From assembly GCA_011800805.1 (NCBI GenBank), contig MPNW01000067.1:11456-56544 (forward strand): 45,089 bases of DNA, in the 5' to 3' direction. A program made the position numbers and the translations under genes. The DNA is from Hirudo medicinalis. Lineage: Eukaryota; Annelida; Clitellata; Hirudinida; Hirudinidae. Each line of letters begins with the position of its first letter. The first letter of the stretch is position 1. The notes beneath the pieces were generated by a model. The model ran no database searches. It saw only the letters and a program-made list of their open reading frames with translations, and was not told the origin of the DNA. Positions 20,401 through 31,738 of the stretch are shown piece after piece.

Positions 20401-23400
20401 CAATCGATTGTTAGAGCAGCCCACTGACTCGGAATTCCGCCATTCATGCTGAGATACATTTCAGAGGTCTATCGTAACTGCTCGGTCCAAGGAGGAAAAT
20501 TGAGTCATGACATTCCAGTGAACAGAGGAGTATGGCAAGGAGACTCCATGTCTCCTCTACTTTTAACGTGGTGATGGCAGAGGTGGACCCTACCATCGGT
20601 TTGACAGGAGATATTAATTTGTCTGTCAAATGCAATTATGTGGCATATGCAGATTATTTGATCCTTTTATCCTCCTCGGATATTGGAATGAATAAGCTTC
20701 TGGAACAAGTTGAGGGGTCTTTGGTGAAAGTGGGACTGAAAAATGCTCATGTCTGAGGGCAGAAGTGCAGAGGAGAACCCCTGGATTGTCAATCCTGATC
20801 CTTGAGAAAAAATTCAGAACAAGTTGCACTCAAGATCCAAGGCTCCACTGAAGTCAAATCAACAAATTTACACTCTCAGGTCCCATCTAATACCAAGTCT
20901 CGTGCATTACCTCACCTTCAATAGTATTTCGTTAAAGTCTCTCAGTGCTTCTGACACCAACATTAGATATGCTGTCCAACAATGGCTGAGTCTTCCCAAA
21001 GAAATGCTGGTTGCTTTCTTCCATGCGGGAGTCAAGGCTGGAGGACTCGGAATACTGCAGCTCAGAAAATGGGTGCCGATTATTAGAATCAATAGAATGT
21101 TGATAATGATGGCACAGTTCAGGTCCAATGAGGATGAGTTTCTGCTTGAATCTTTGAAAGATAACAGTGCAATTCTTTGCGAATACAGAAAGTTTGGAAA
21201 GTCAAAAGGACCCACAGACAAGAAACATGCAACTGCAGAGGGTTAATATGACTCGGTCGATGTATACGGACTTCAGTCTTTTTCCCAAGGGGCAGGAATT
21301 AGTGATTGGATTGTGGACGTTCCAGATTTCCTCCGAGCGAGTACATACAATGCATCAAAGTCAGAGCGGCAGTCCTCCCAAACAGTCTCAGTATCTCCTG
21401 GTGTCATCCAGAGATAAACACTTATTGTGATTCCAGGTGTGGTGCTTTTGAGTGCCTGGACCACATCTTCCAGGTTTGCCCACGGATGCAGCATGAAGAG
21501 AGCAAATGAAATATATGAAAACAAAGACATTCATATATGGATGGCAAACAACAGTTCAGGTGAATTCTTTCCTCCGAAGGTTTATGTGACTTCATTCGTT
21601 TGCAACTGAGAGGAGTGATCTCATCTAAATCGTACTCCTCTTGGCACGGCCTCGGCTTCTCCAGAAGCTTGTTGATGAATTTGTCAACTGCAGCTCTTTC
21701 TGACACTTACCACATGTGGAAACATCACAAGCAAAAACCGCAAAAACGATGGCGGAAAAGAGTTGGATTGTAGCGATGACACTTATTGTGTAATGCACGG
21801 ACTGATTTTTAAAGGTTGATTGTGCTGTGGTTTGCGCATTATGTCCCGGGGTTCTTTCAGGCCCAGAAAGGGGTCTTTAAATATTTGGGGAGGTTCTTCA
21901 TCCATGATTATGTTTGTTCGTTTGTTTGGCTGAGAAAGTAAAGGCAAAAATAATAATAATAATAAAATGTTATTAAAAAGATAATAATTTTATTAATGAA
22001 CAAAACTTGATGAACTTGACTTAAATATTTAAATTTTATTTATTGATTGTTTTTCAAGTTTAAGAACGAGTGAGACAAATTATTTGAATGAATCTTTTGC
22101 CTTTTACTCTGCAATCCGAATGAGGGGTTATTACTCGAAAGCCAACAAGGAGGAGAGGTTGTTTGTTAAATATTTTAAAATTACATTATCATTATTATTG
22201 TTGTTGTTGTTGTTAGGTTATTCATCACTTAATTATTATTAATATTAAAATTATTAAAGTTTGGGAATTTGTATTATGCTCCCCTCTACATTGAAGGAAT
22301 AGATTTTGTATTACTTTGTTTTGCTGAGTTTTAGCATGTTTGTATACATGTTATGTAAGAATATTGATAACAGTGACAACTAACAATGAATTGCAAATCA
22401 ACAGATAAATTCAATTATTGTTGAAAATTCTTTAAATTCAGGCCAGATTTAACAGTAAAGAAGTTGAGATATTATGCGAGATTCATTGTGGTTTGTCTTC
22501 TGCTCAAGAAAATGGCTTTAGTGAGGGATCTTGTGAGGGTCAGTTTTGTGCTCTGGATGGTATTTATTTGTTCATTTTCTTTTGCACATCACCCATTTGG
22601 AACTGGCATTCAATAATTATTAAAAATTATTTTCTGATTATTTTAGTTTGAAGCAGGCATTCAAATGAATAACCATGGATAACAGTTTAAATGAATAACC
22701 ATGGATAACGGTTTAAATGAATAACCATGGATAACAGTTTGTGGATTTAAAATTTTGTTAAAAAACCAAACTAAGGCATACCTGTCCTGAATTAAAATAA
22801 TTGCTGAGCACGATGTTGATAACTGGGAATTATCGCCTGAAAATATTTGTAAAATTAAATGATTGGAACAGGAATTGGCCAAGCAAATTGATGACTATAC
22901 AGCCACTTACGGACCTGACGATCAGCTGGAGTGGTCTCTAGTTCTCGGAGAAATCAGAGCTTTTGTGGAGGTGACCTCCGTTGATGGATAATTGCTAATT
23001 AATTGCATTAAATAGGATTACGTTTGAGACAATAATATTATTTTAATAATTGCAACATTAATCTTGTGATCATGTCATGCCTTTCATTTTTAATTTTACT
23101 AAGAATTTTATGCAGGATAATTGAATCCAAATTATTATTGTCCTCTTTCACATCATTATCATTGTCATCATCATCGTTGTCACCACCGTCATTATATTCA
23201 CCACCTTCGCCATCACCCGAAAGGCCGACAAGATCGTTAATGTCCTCGATGATGACTCCTCATCCTTGGTGCTTTCTCATCGTCTGACTCCTCACAACAT
23301 TCCACCATTTGAAAGATCATCATCAACACCACCCTACCTCACTCTCCAAGAGATACTCATTGTGGGTAACTGCCATGAACAGGTGCATCATCACTTTAAA

Positions 23401-26400
23401 GATTCTCATTGTAATCATTAATTTATTTCTTATTTCTTAATTTGTGATATTTTAACAGCTATTCAATTTAATACTGGTCCTAATATGACCATGACTCTGC
23501 ATTTTGCTAATTGTTTTGGTGCCTCATGCATCCATGTTGGGTTGTTGTAGTACTGGGAGTGCAGAATGTGATGAAGGATGTGTTGCGAACACAACATGTG
23601 ATGACTGTTGCTTTTTTTGATGGTAAAAGGAATGCAACCATCTGAGTTAACCTGCACTCCTAAATTTTATTACGAGTAAATTTCAAACTTTAAGGTAAAG
23701 TTCAGTGAGCTGACATTGGACATGTTCAGGATCCTTCAGACCCTCGAAAGGGAGCCTCAAGAAGAAACAAACAACCAGCTCTTCGACACTTCACCTGCTC
23801 CTGGAAAGACTCCATTTGTGAGTCACAATCATCATCACTATCACCACCACTTTAAGATTACCATGTATTACACTTAAAGCATTCTGATGGTGATGACGAT
23901 GGTGGTGGTGATGATGATGATGATAGGATTTTGATTTGTACATGGAATAAATAAATGATGTTCTTAGATGTGTATTTAATATATATTTTATTATATTCCA
24001 TGACATCTTATTTTATTTATTAAGTAATTAATCCAAGGATGCTTCTGGGATAACCAAGAGGGAGAATCCCCACAAGTACTTGTTGTACAAGCCAACAATC
24101 AGTCAGTTACTGACCTTCCTTGCCTCTGGATTCAAAGAACTTCCTGCAAATGGAGTCATGCTGGTCTACCTTTCGGCCGATGGATGTTTCAGCTCGAACA
24201 AGAGGGGTTCAGATGGTGAGTGATGGAAGTTGGTGATGATAGTGATATCCTCTGAATTTAATTCTGAGCAAGTTGTGCAATGTGTTGGAAAACCTAAGCA
24301 TTGCACATTTGAGGACTGCAAATAATATTGCTAATTTCTTATACAATACAGATTTATTTCCTCTTAGGATTATATTTATAATTAATTAAGTATTATAATT
24401 ATTGGAGATTAAAGAAATTAATTATGATTGTTGATGTTGTCATTAAATTGTTTAACATCTCATTACATTAAACTTTTGGTAATTAGAATTTTATTACAAT
24501 TTCATTTATTCATGAAACTTGCATTTTATTTTCTTCATTTGTTTTATTTATTTATTTGTTATTTTATCCGATCTTTGAGTTCCTCGTGTGTCGGAGCAGG
24601 ATGAGAAGAGCATCGCAGGCCGGGTTGCAAATGCGACGCATTACGACTTTTGACGTGCAGGAATGCAGTCGTTCGACCAACCTGCACATCTGTTGAATGT
24701 TAATTTAATCCTGCTGCACGACTAATGAGAATATTTAATTGCAAACAGTGGCTTACGATGTGGGAGGAGTTGTGACCAACAGCAGGAGAGAACCCGAGCA
24801 TCCCAACAAAAACAAGAGAACAGGAAACCTCAAGGAGACTCACTGGTAATTAAGCAATAATAATTAATCAACAATAATTAATAAACAGTAACTAATCAAT
24901 ATTAATAATTAATCAATAACAATTAATAATAATTAGCCAGCAATAATTAATCAACAATTATAATAATAATTATAGTTACTGTAATTCAACAATAATTGAA
25001 TAATTATTAATAATTGAATGTCTTAATAACTATTAAATGTCCCTAATTGATCAAGTAATTACAACATGCTTAATAAAAGTACCATGACACATAATTAAGT
25101 AATTAGCTTACAAACAATCAGGTTAACTCAGGGTTTATGATTTTTCTCATATTTAGTAAGCTAATCGATTGGTGAGATTGATCACACGTGTTATTTACGT
25201 TGCGATTTATTATTTTTCTCGATAATGGTCGGTAACGCTCGCACGGAATGGAATGTTGAATTAAATCATGATTTGCGGTAGAGTAATTATGCCACCAATT
25301 AAGCTAATTAGTTTCACATTTGCATAATTAACCGAGCAACTGATTAGTCGCTCGAGTGATTAATATTTCCATCGATTAATTGCACGACCAAGCCTTCACC
25401 CTGGAGATCTGTACGTGTTCACTCGGAAGCCTCTCTTCCTCGTCGTTGACAGCAACAACAGTTCGGCATTCAGGGTTCGTCGTGCTCGCTTTATCTGAAA
25501 TTCATTCATTTAAAAAATTAATCGTTTATTTAAAATTTGGTTATTTTCTGCTTCATTTCACTGATTACCAATATTTATCCCATTGCTCTGCCGACTGCCA
25601 GAATTGGCCGAACTTGTTTGGTCAGCCGCTCGTCTGCCTCCTATCGCCCGAGGAAATTCCATCAACCTTCGAAGGTATCGTCGTCCGTGTCGATATCACC
25701 AACAAATTTTTTTTGTGCAAACTAGTGTGAATGTGCTTACAAAATAATCAGTTTCTAAAAAAAGAACTATTTATGGTTCTTGTGAATGCAGTTTGTTTGG
25801 GGGCACCAGTGGAGCTTTTTCTCAACCATTTCGCGCTTCTTCGCAAAGGTGCTCCTGACGGGGTGGTTGCGGTCACAACATTGTGATCCTTGCCAATTTC
25901 TGACATGGATTACTTTTTTACAGGGGAACAAAAGAGCTCCGAGCTAAATTGCACTGGCATACATTCGATTTTATCTATCGTTCGAATGCCGACGAATATT
26001 TTTATTATTATTTTTTATTAAACTAATAAATATTAATAATTTTATTTTAAATTGCTTAATTAATAAATATTACATTACTTTACGCAGACCAGCATCAGAA
26101 GGGGAGCATATTCACGTTGTTCCTGCACAGTCCCTTGACGGCATTCTGCTACATCTGCAACCTCGTCGACATCCCCGTGCATCTCTGGGATGCTTGTCAG
26201 GCTCAGGTCGACAGGTTCGTCGTCGACGCCACCAAATGTCTCAACAGATCGAGATACCTCGGTCAGATGTTTCATTCTCACGGTTTTTAGTAGAAATATT
26301 GCAGCCCTGATATGTTTTTGTCGTGGATTGGATTGATAAATTGTGAATATTATTATTGATTTAATATGTATTTAATTAATTAAAATGGATAGTTAACAAT

Positions 26401-27490
26401 ATCTTGATTTTTTGTAATTAATTATTAATAAATAAATTTTCGTAATAAATAACTGATCAATTGATTTAAACAGTTAATTTGCAATAATGTGTTGCTTGAT
26501 GTTTGCAATGTAACTGGTTTTTAATTAAATTTTCATCAATTGTGAAGATGTTTGAGGCCATTTATAAATCTTATTATCATCATCATTATTATTATTATTA
26601 TTATCATCATCGTTATTGTTATTGTTGTTATTATTATTATTATTATTATTATTTGACAATATTTATATGCATAGGAAAAGATGGCCATTTGCCTAGGTTG
26701 TGTGAGGCTCCAATGCGAATTTAACACGAATTTAATTCATGGCTCACCTGGAGGAGTTCCTATCTCCTGCTATTCTTTTGATTTGCTAATTCTTGATTAC
26801 TTTGTTGTCTATGTTAGTTAACTGTTAATTAACAATTTAATGGTTAATTAACTATTAACCAATTACTGGTTAAATAATTATTACTTATTTATTGGTGAAT
26901 TAATTACTAAACAGCATAATTACAATTAATTATTATTTATTGGTTGCAGACATGTCGTTCATCCAATTATTTGGTGACGACTTCCTTCGAACACTCCTCC
27001 TGCGATTCATTTTCTGCAATGCTGTCCTTGGACTCCACAAGAGATTCAGGGTAATTATTATCATCTTACATATGTTATTCTTATTATGACACGTAGTTTT
27101 CATTATCTTTGTTGTATTTTTTAACATAATTATTTATTAGTTATTGCACAATAAAGATATTCACAATTTTAGAATGTAAATGAACTAACTTATGTTGCAT
27201 TTGAGAATATGATTAAACAGATTTATTTATTCATGCATTTCCTGTTCTTTTATTTAATATTAATTTAATGTCGCAAAGAAGTGAATGTTCTCGTTCGGCC
27301 GATCTCAATAGTTTCCTGCTTCACTTGCTTCCTCTTTCTTTGAAAGGGTGCAAAGTACCAGCCCATGTCCTTCCCCTTGATGCCCAGAGAAGAGGTTTTG
27401 GAGAACCCGCAGCTCGTAAAAGATGTGCTCGACCTGACGGGCATTCTCGACATCGGAGATCTCTTCTACGATTCCATGGATTCCAACTGA
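17451..27490 (+). CDS. SCAI: SCAI, suppressor of cancer cell invasion homologue, fifteen exons
   Basis: Exons: 17451-17635, 18181-18276, 18466-18552, 22059-22157, 22442-22538, 22872-22970, 23224-23382, 23695-23817, 24038-24215, 24749-24845, 25393-25474, 25602-25674, 26088-26261, 26950-27050 and 27347-27490. All phases agree, giving 597 residues, as in vertebrate SCAI (about 600). SCAI is a nuclear cofactor that represses MRTF/SRF transcription and acts with 53BP1 at DNA breaks. Clear family blocks are EFCHYLEKSKQLFNGLR, YGHKQWQSYFGRTFDVYTK, QIGEVASKIGQLYYHY, KKLRYYARFIVVCLLLKKM, ENPHKYLLYKPTISQLLTFL, LFGQPLVCLLSP and LFGDDFLRTLLLRFIF. Exon 3 ends inside a Tyr codon (TA|gtgggt), so an apparent TAG there is not a stop. 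The start is uncertain: ATG 17451 is the first in frame after a stop at 17415, but an upstream coding exon is possible. Intron 3 (3.5 kb) holds nested LINEs. Confidence 0.94.
18841..21770 (+). mobile_element. R2/NeSL-like LINE relic in SCAI intron 3, split by another LINE
   Basis: The left part (18841 to about 19162) encodes SAPGLDGM, then FRLITVGPIIGRLFHLMLS and RQKAFRLRDGLADNI across frame shifts. The right part (about 20318 to 21770) resumes with MSKAFDSVSHQSIVRAA, GVWQGDSMSPLL, YVAYADYLILLSSSD and GVKAGGLGILQLRKW. It ends with a knuckle (CDSRCGAFECLDHIFQVCPR). DG..D and YAD-type motifs are present, with YADD changed to YADY. Order and wording resemble R2/NeSL elements that carry a restriction-like nuclease, but the nuclease is not clear. 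The copy is truncated at the 5' end, frame-shifted and dead. An AAT microsatellite follows at 21951-21965. Confidence 0.75.
19163..20318 (+). mobile_element. CR1/L2-like LINE relic nested in the R2-like copy
   Basis: It enters at SPLPTSILKKYSPIPSPILS, homologous to the piece at 1-565. It continues LANLSSSTGVFPSTFKSTQV, LPILKK, VGLDLSAAFDTINH (first catalytic Asp region) and, after an internal deletion that removed the YADD box, the typical tail VNRGFTHASPAVWNDLPPSF. It ends in a TTA-type run at about 20299-20318. The R2-like frame breaks exactly where this copy starts and resumes after it, so it inserted later. I found no target-site duplication. Confidence 0.8.
22659..22740 (+). repeat. Three copies of a 26-bp tandem repeat in SCAI intron 5
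   Basis: The unit aaatgaataaccatggataa plus cagttt is repeated three times with one or two differences. It contains the palindromic ccatgg core. It lies about 130 bases upstream of exon 6 and is not part of the coding sequence. Confidence 0.85.
23878..23925 (+). repeat. GAT/GGT microsatellite in SCAI intron 8
   Basis: A run of gatggtgatgacgatggtgg type triplets about 110 bp upstream of exon 9. Its complement (cat/cac) makes up the long triplet tract that forms the 3' splice region of intron 6 at 23150-23220. Confidence 0.75.
24622..24686 (+). repeat. Dispersed repeat copy A (SCAI intron 9)
   Basis: The core gggttgcaaatgcgacgcat, then tacgac and a short inverted pair (tgcagg 24656-24661, cctgca 24681-24686). 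The same core and inverted pair occur in the kinesin intron at 33795-33871, with substitutions and a small length change. Two copies in introns of unrelated genes, both noticeably richer in GC than their surroundings, suggest a SINE-like or foldback family. The gggttgcaaatgc stretch vaguely resembles a tRNA B box. Confidence 0.6.
24846..25000. repeat. AATAATT-rich low-complexity block in SCAI intron 10
   Basis: About 150 bases built from imperfect repeats of aataattaatcaac and relatives, directly after the exon 10 donor. It has no coding capacity. Confidence 0.7.
26573..26654. repeat. ATT/ATC microsatellite in SCAI intron 13
   Basis: A run of att and atc triplets about 80 bases long, with a few gtt units. 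Shorter runs of the same type are at 18657-18692, 22188-22216 and 28485-28512. Confidence 0.85.
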
Positions 27491-28684
27491 AAGGAGTGAT
27501 TGTTTTCAACCATCTTGGCATTTCTTGTTTCACTTTTCTCAATTTCTAAACGAAAATTGTTTTTTTCTACATTTTGGTCTTTAAAGTTTTCTCTGCATTT
27601 TGATGCAGCACAACTAGGTAAAGTTTGATCCACCAACTGTATGCAATTTCATTGTTGATCTTGAGGGCTAGACCCCCCTTTAGTCACATTAGAGCTGCTA
27701 ATATTTGTCCCTTAGTATTACAATGTTATCATTCCCAGTCTGCAGGAATTCAAGTCCTGGCTTCGGAAAGCCATGAATAACTTCCAATTGTTGAATTTTA
27801 TTTCTAAAATGTGTTTGTACATGTTGTTAAGGTTTCACATTGTCGTGTTGTTGCGAGCATCGGTCGATCCAGCGGCTCGATGTTGTTGTTGCTGTCTTTC
27901 TTTTCAAGTCGTAGAAGTAGAATCTCGGACGACCTCGATGACCCGTTGGGTCAACCTTTGGAGGACTTTTCCCAGCTTACGTGATGTTTGTTTTGCGTAC
28001 ATTCCTGGTGCAACCTCTCAAGGATTTGTCATTTCTGGTCCTTCGTCAAATTGTTTCTTTCATAATCACATTCTTCTGTGTTTTTCTAGTCGAAGTAAAT
28101 GACAGCCTGAAACTGGTGTTCCTTGAGAATGGGTTCAATGTCAAATGAAGAAAATGAGTTTGATCGTTGAGAACTCAAATCACAAGCCCGGATTTAAATA
28201 TTTAGACTTAAGTAGATTTATTTGCGCTTTTATTGATATTTCTTCTGAAATAATCCTGAGCAGTTTGCTATTGATGACGTTTCGTTTGAAACAAGTGCAG
28301 ACGAGAATTAAAGATATTAATTGTTTATTAACGTCCGTCGCATGGCTATGTGATTAGGACGGAGAACATAAGTCTTTGTGGCCTGATTAGTAGGACTAGT
28401 GGTCTAAATTCTGACAATGTTGCGAAGTTGACGCTAGGTGGTGTTATGTTTAATCATAATCATGATTCTAGTTGGACTGCAGTAAATTATTATTATTATT
28501 ATTATTATTATTTCATTGCTACTACCACTTTGAACTTCTCTCAGCCAGTATTTGGCAAACTAAGAACTTAACGAGGTCCTCCATGATTCACTGAAGGAGT
28601 TGGAAGTGAAAAGTCGAACAATGTTTTTCCGAAGTCCTCTTTCATTCCGCAGCCTCTCCATTGGCTCCTTCGACATCACATGAT

Positions 28685-28722
28685 GTTGCAACATGTTGTA
28701 AAATGCTACAACATGTTGCAAC
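28685..28722. repeat. Perfect palindrome, 16-bp arms, 6-nt loop
   Basis: gttgcaacatgttgta (28685-28700) and tacaacatgttgcaac (28707-28722) are exact reverse complements around aaatgc. Each arm contains its own palindrome, caacatgttg, so the site can fold at two levels. Confidence 0.9.
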
Positions 28723-31507
28723 GTTTTTATTGCAACATTAGCAGCAGGAAGCATGCGACAACATGGGTTAAATATAGCACACAAAGCCATTTGAGCACAA
28801 ACTGGTTCAGAGTTGTTTTGATGATTAAGAAGCAGACGATCTTGATGAAGGACACGTTTTATGTTGGTGCCTGTCTGCAACAGTGCTAGTCTGATCGTGC
28901 TGTTCCTGTGTTGCAAGCCAACACAACCTTCCTCCCATATTTTTCGGTAGAAAAAGATCGATATGCAGGCGGCCAACGAACGGAAATGAGGTCATGGATT
29001 ACGTGTCGAATGATGACCCCAATATTTTTTGATTAAAAACATTCATTTTTACGATGGAAATAAAAACTTTCAAGCGGAGTTTAGAGCTTGAATCAATAAA
29101 CAAACACTAAATCAAACAATCAGCAGCTCTTCGAGTGGCAAGAAAAAATGGATTTAACCAATAAATAAATAAATAACAACAAATTATTGCAAACATAAGT
29201 TTCCGTTTCACTGTTTAATCTCGACATTTGTTGCTAATTTAAAAATATTAGCCAGTTGTTTTCAAGGGAACATTTGCTGAACCCTCTGGAATCTAGAATT
29301 TCCCCAAAATTTAAAACTATTTTTATTTGCTTTCAAATTCAGGCAACGATAATAGTTTTCCTCCAACTGATTTTCCTAATCACAACCAGTAAATTTCTTT
29401 ACTCGACAATGCAAGAACATTGTTAGTCGTAAGAGTAACAATAATAACAACATCATTAGTGATAATTACTTTGAATTACACGAATAGAGTGAGCTGCCTT
29501 CTTCAGCTGAAAGTTCAAGGTTGAACTCGTCTGGTGAGTTATTTTTAGCTGCTCACAGCCTGACAACATTCCTGCACAATTATAGATGAGATATAGATTA
29601 TATTATTATGTTATTATGTTTGAAACTTGATGCAAATTATAACAAATTATGTCACTTGTCATTCCTGAGGTTTACCAACAACAAAAATTTATGCAACAAT
29701 AACAGTGAAAATCTAAGCAATGCTAAGCGGGAAGGTTTTTTCGGGAATTCAGACTTTTTAATACTTTATTATATTATTACATAACTGAATTAGGAATAAC
29801 TGAATTTCTGGAAGTCATGGGAAGTGATGGTGCATATTTATACCAACAACAGCAATAATAATAACAGTAACAACAACCCACTGAACTTACCTGGCTGAGA
29901 ACAAATTCTACCTGAGGACACGCAACATTGATTTTGTCGCGAGACATTCCATGTTCTCAAACAACAACATTCCCAGTAACAACGAAAAAGATCACAATTT
30001 ACTCATTACTTGACATTGTGTGACAAATTATGAAATTAATTTTACAATCTCTTTAGAATTTAGAAATAACTTTAAAATAAATTTGTAAATATATGAAAAT
30101 GTTGACAAATGATGCCACATTGATCCTTCGGTTACTATAATAAACAATCATCACCATGGAGACTAGTGAAATGCTTATAATCGACATGAATTCATGTAAT
30201 TCACATGCATTCGTATAATTCACATGAATGGCAATTTCCCCCCCCAAACTAGTGACGACCACAACAACTCCTAATGGGGGCAGAACAAATAGATCACCAG
30301 ACATAACTCGGAATGCCATAAAATTTTGATTTGTGAAAAGATATTTTTGTGATGATCGACTTAAAATAATAAATGATTATTGCATCAATAAGTGTGGGAG
30401 TGCATGTTGGGTTATTTCTGGTAATAATCTAAGAAAATCAATCTGTTGTTGCTCTTAATGCTAATCAACGAAATTGTTAACGAAAATAAAAATATAATAA
30501 AATGTAATAAAAGTATCAAGTTATATATAAACATATTTCCTTCAAATTGCACAATAATTGCACAAAATACAACTTAATGTTATATGATTTTGAACATCAT
30601 TTCACGTTAATATCATCAAAATGTAAATTTTATCATTAAATTTGTAAATATCATTAGGAGTCATGAATTTTAAGTGATCATTTAAAATAGCTGTTGAATA
30701 ATAATTTGCAATTGAAACAAACCATGATGAATGCTGAGTTGAATTTCTTCGAATGCATTCAAGTTGTGAATGAATGCATTCACGTGGTTATTCGGCCTAA
30801 TTGATGTCTGGCGCTCTGAAATCAACATCACCCATGACTTGCAAATGTGCTTTGAACATGTTTCCAAAGCCTTCTCAGAACAATCTGTAATATTGCAATT
30901 ATAAATAAGCAACTAACTATAATAAACATTAATAAATATATTATTCTTGTTTATTTGTGCAATTGTCATCAACAACATTGATTTCTTAAATGAATGATTT
31001 AGATCATTATTTCTAAAGTTTGAAATGGTCTAGTTGCAAATTAAAGGAAAATTAATTATAATATAATTAATATAATTGTATAATTACTAATTAATTGTAT
31101 GTAAACTCAAGTCACATGGGATTAATGGTAACAAATAATTTATGGACACAACAACAACAACATGGCAAACTATTGAATCACTCTCAGAACTTTGGTGCTC
31201 TCCTTTCAAGTGCCGATAATATCTTGATAAGGAATGAATTGTGGGCTTTCAGTGCGAGTGGGTGATAAAAAAGCCATAATTACGCAGTTACTTAATAAAT
31301 ATAAAACGATATTAAATAACGAACAATAACGTTAATTACAAACAATAAATAATAATGCATAAATAATAACAAATCCATTATAGTTATAATTAAAGTTGTT
31401 ATATGTTTAAATTGTTATTATTCGAACAAACAAATCAAACTCTTCCACTTCGACAGTACAAAGTCCAACATCGAATGTTGGATGCAAAAAGCCAGACTCA
31501 CTGGAGC

Positions 31508-31738
31508 GAGATGATGACGACGAAGATGATGATGCTGGTGAATGTGATGGTGATGACGAAGGTGATGACGCTGGTGAATGTGATGGTGATGACGACTAAG
31601 ATGATGATGCTGGTGAATGTGATGACGATGACGACGAAGATGATGACGCTGATGAATGTGCATGATGATGACTAAGTCGATGTTAATGTTGGTGAATGTG
31701 ATGTTGATGACTAAGATGATGATGATGAGGATGAAGAG
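31508..31738. repeat. GAT-rich minisatellite, units of 36-40 bp
   Basis: The landmark ctggtgaatgtgatg, or a variant of it, recurs at 31535, 31571, 31610, 31649 and 31689, each time followed by gatgatgacga-like triplets. The spacing is 36 to 40 bases. The plus frame is open over much of it, but only with Asp/Met/Val low complexity, so it is not taken as a gene. Confidence 0.8.

Noticed and set aside
23791..24006. His-rich minus-strand frame
   Set aside because: Made by the GAT/GGT triplet run in SCAI intron 8.
24600..24700. A tRNA gene at the GC-rich repeat
   Set aside because: Only a vague B-box resemblance; no cloverleaf could be drawn.
27773..28102. 109-codon open frame on the plus strand
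   Set aside because: Contains a run of cysteines from a tgttgttgttgctg repeat and no recognisable domain.
28560..28976. 138-codon open frame on the minus strand
   Set aside because: Overlaps the palindrome, matches no family I know, has an irregular composition and is open partly because of repeats. No splice or start support.
30053..30319. 88-codon minus-strand frame
   Set aside because: No homology, no splice context and AT-rich flanks; likely chance.
31403..31675. 90-codon Met/Val/Thr-rich frame
   Set aside because: Translation of the GAT minisatellite; low complexity on both strands.
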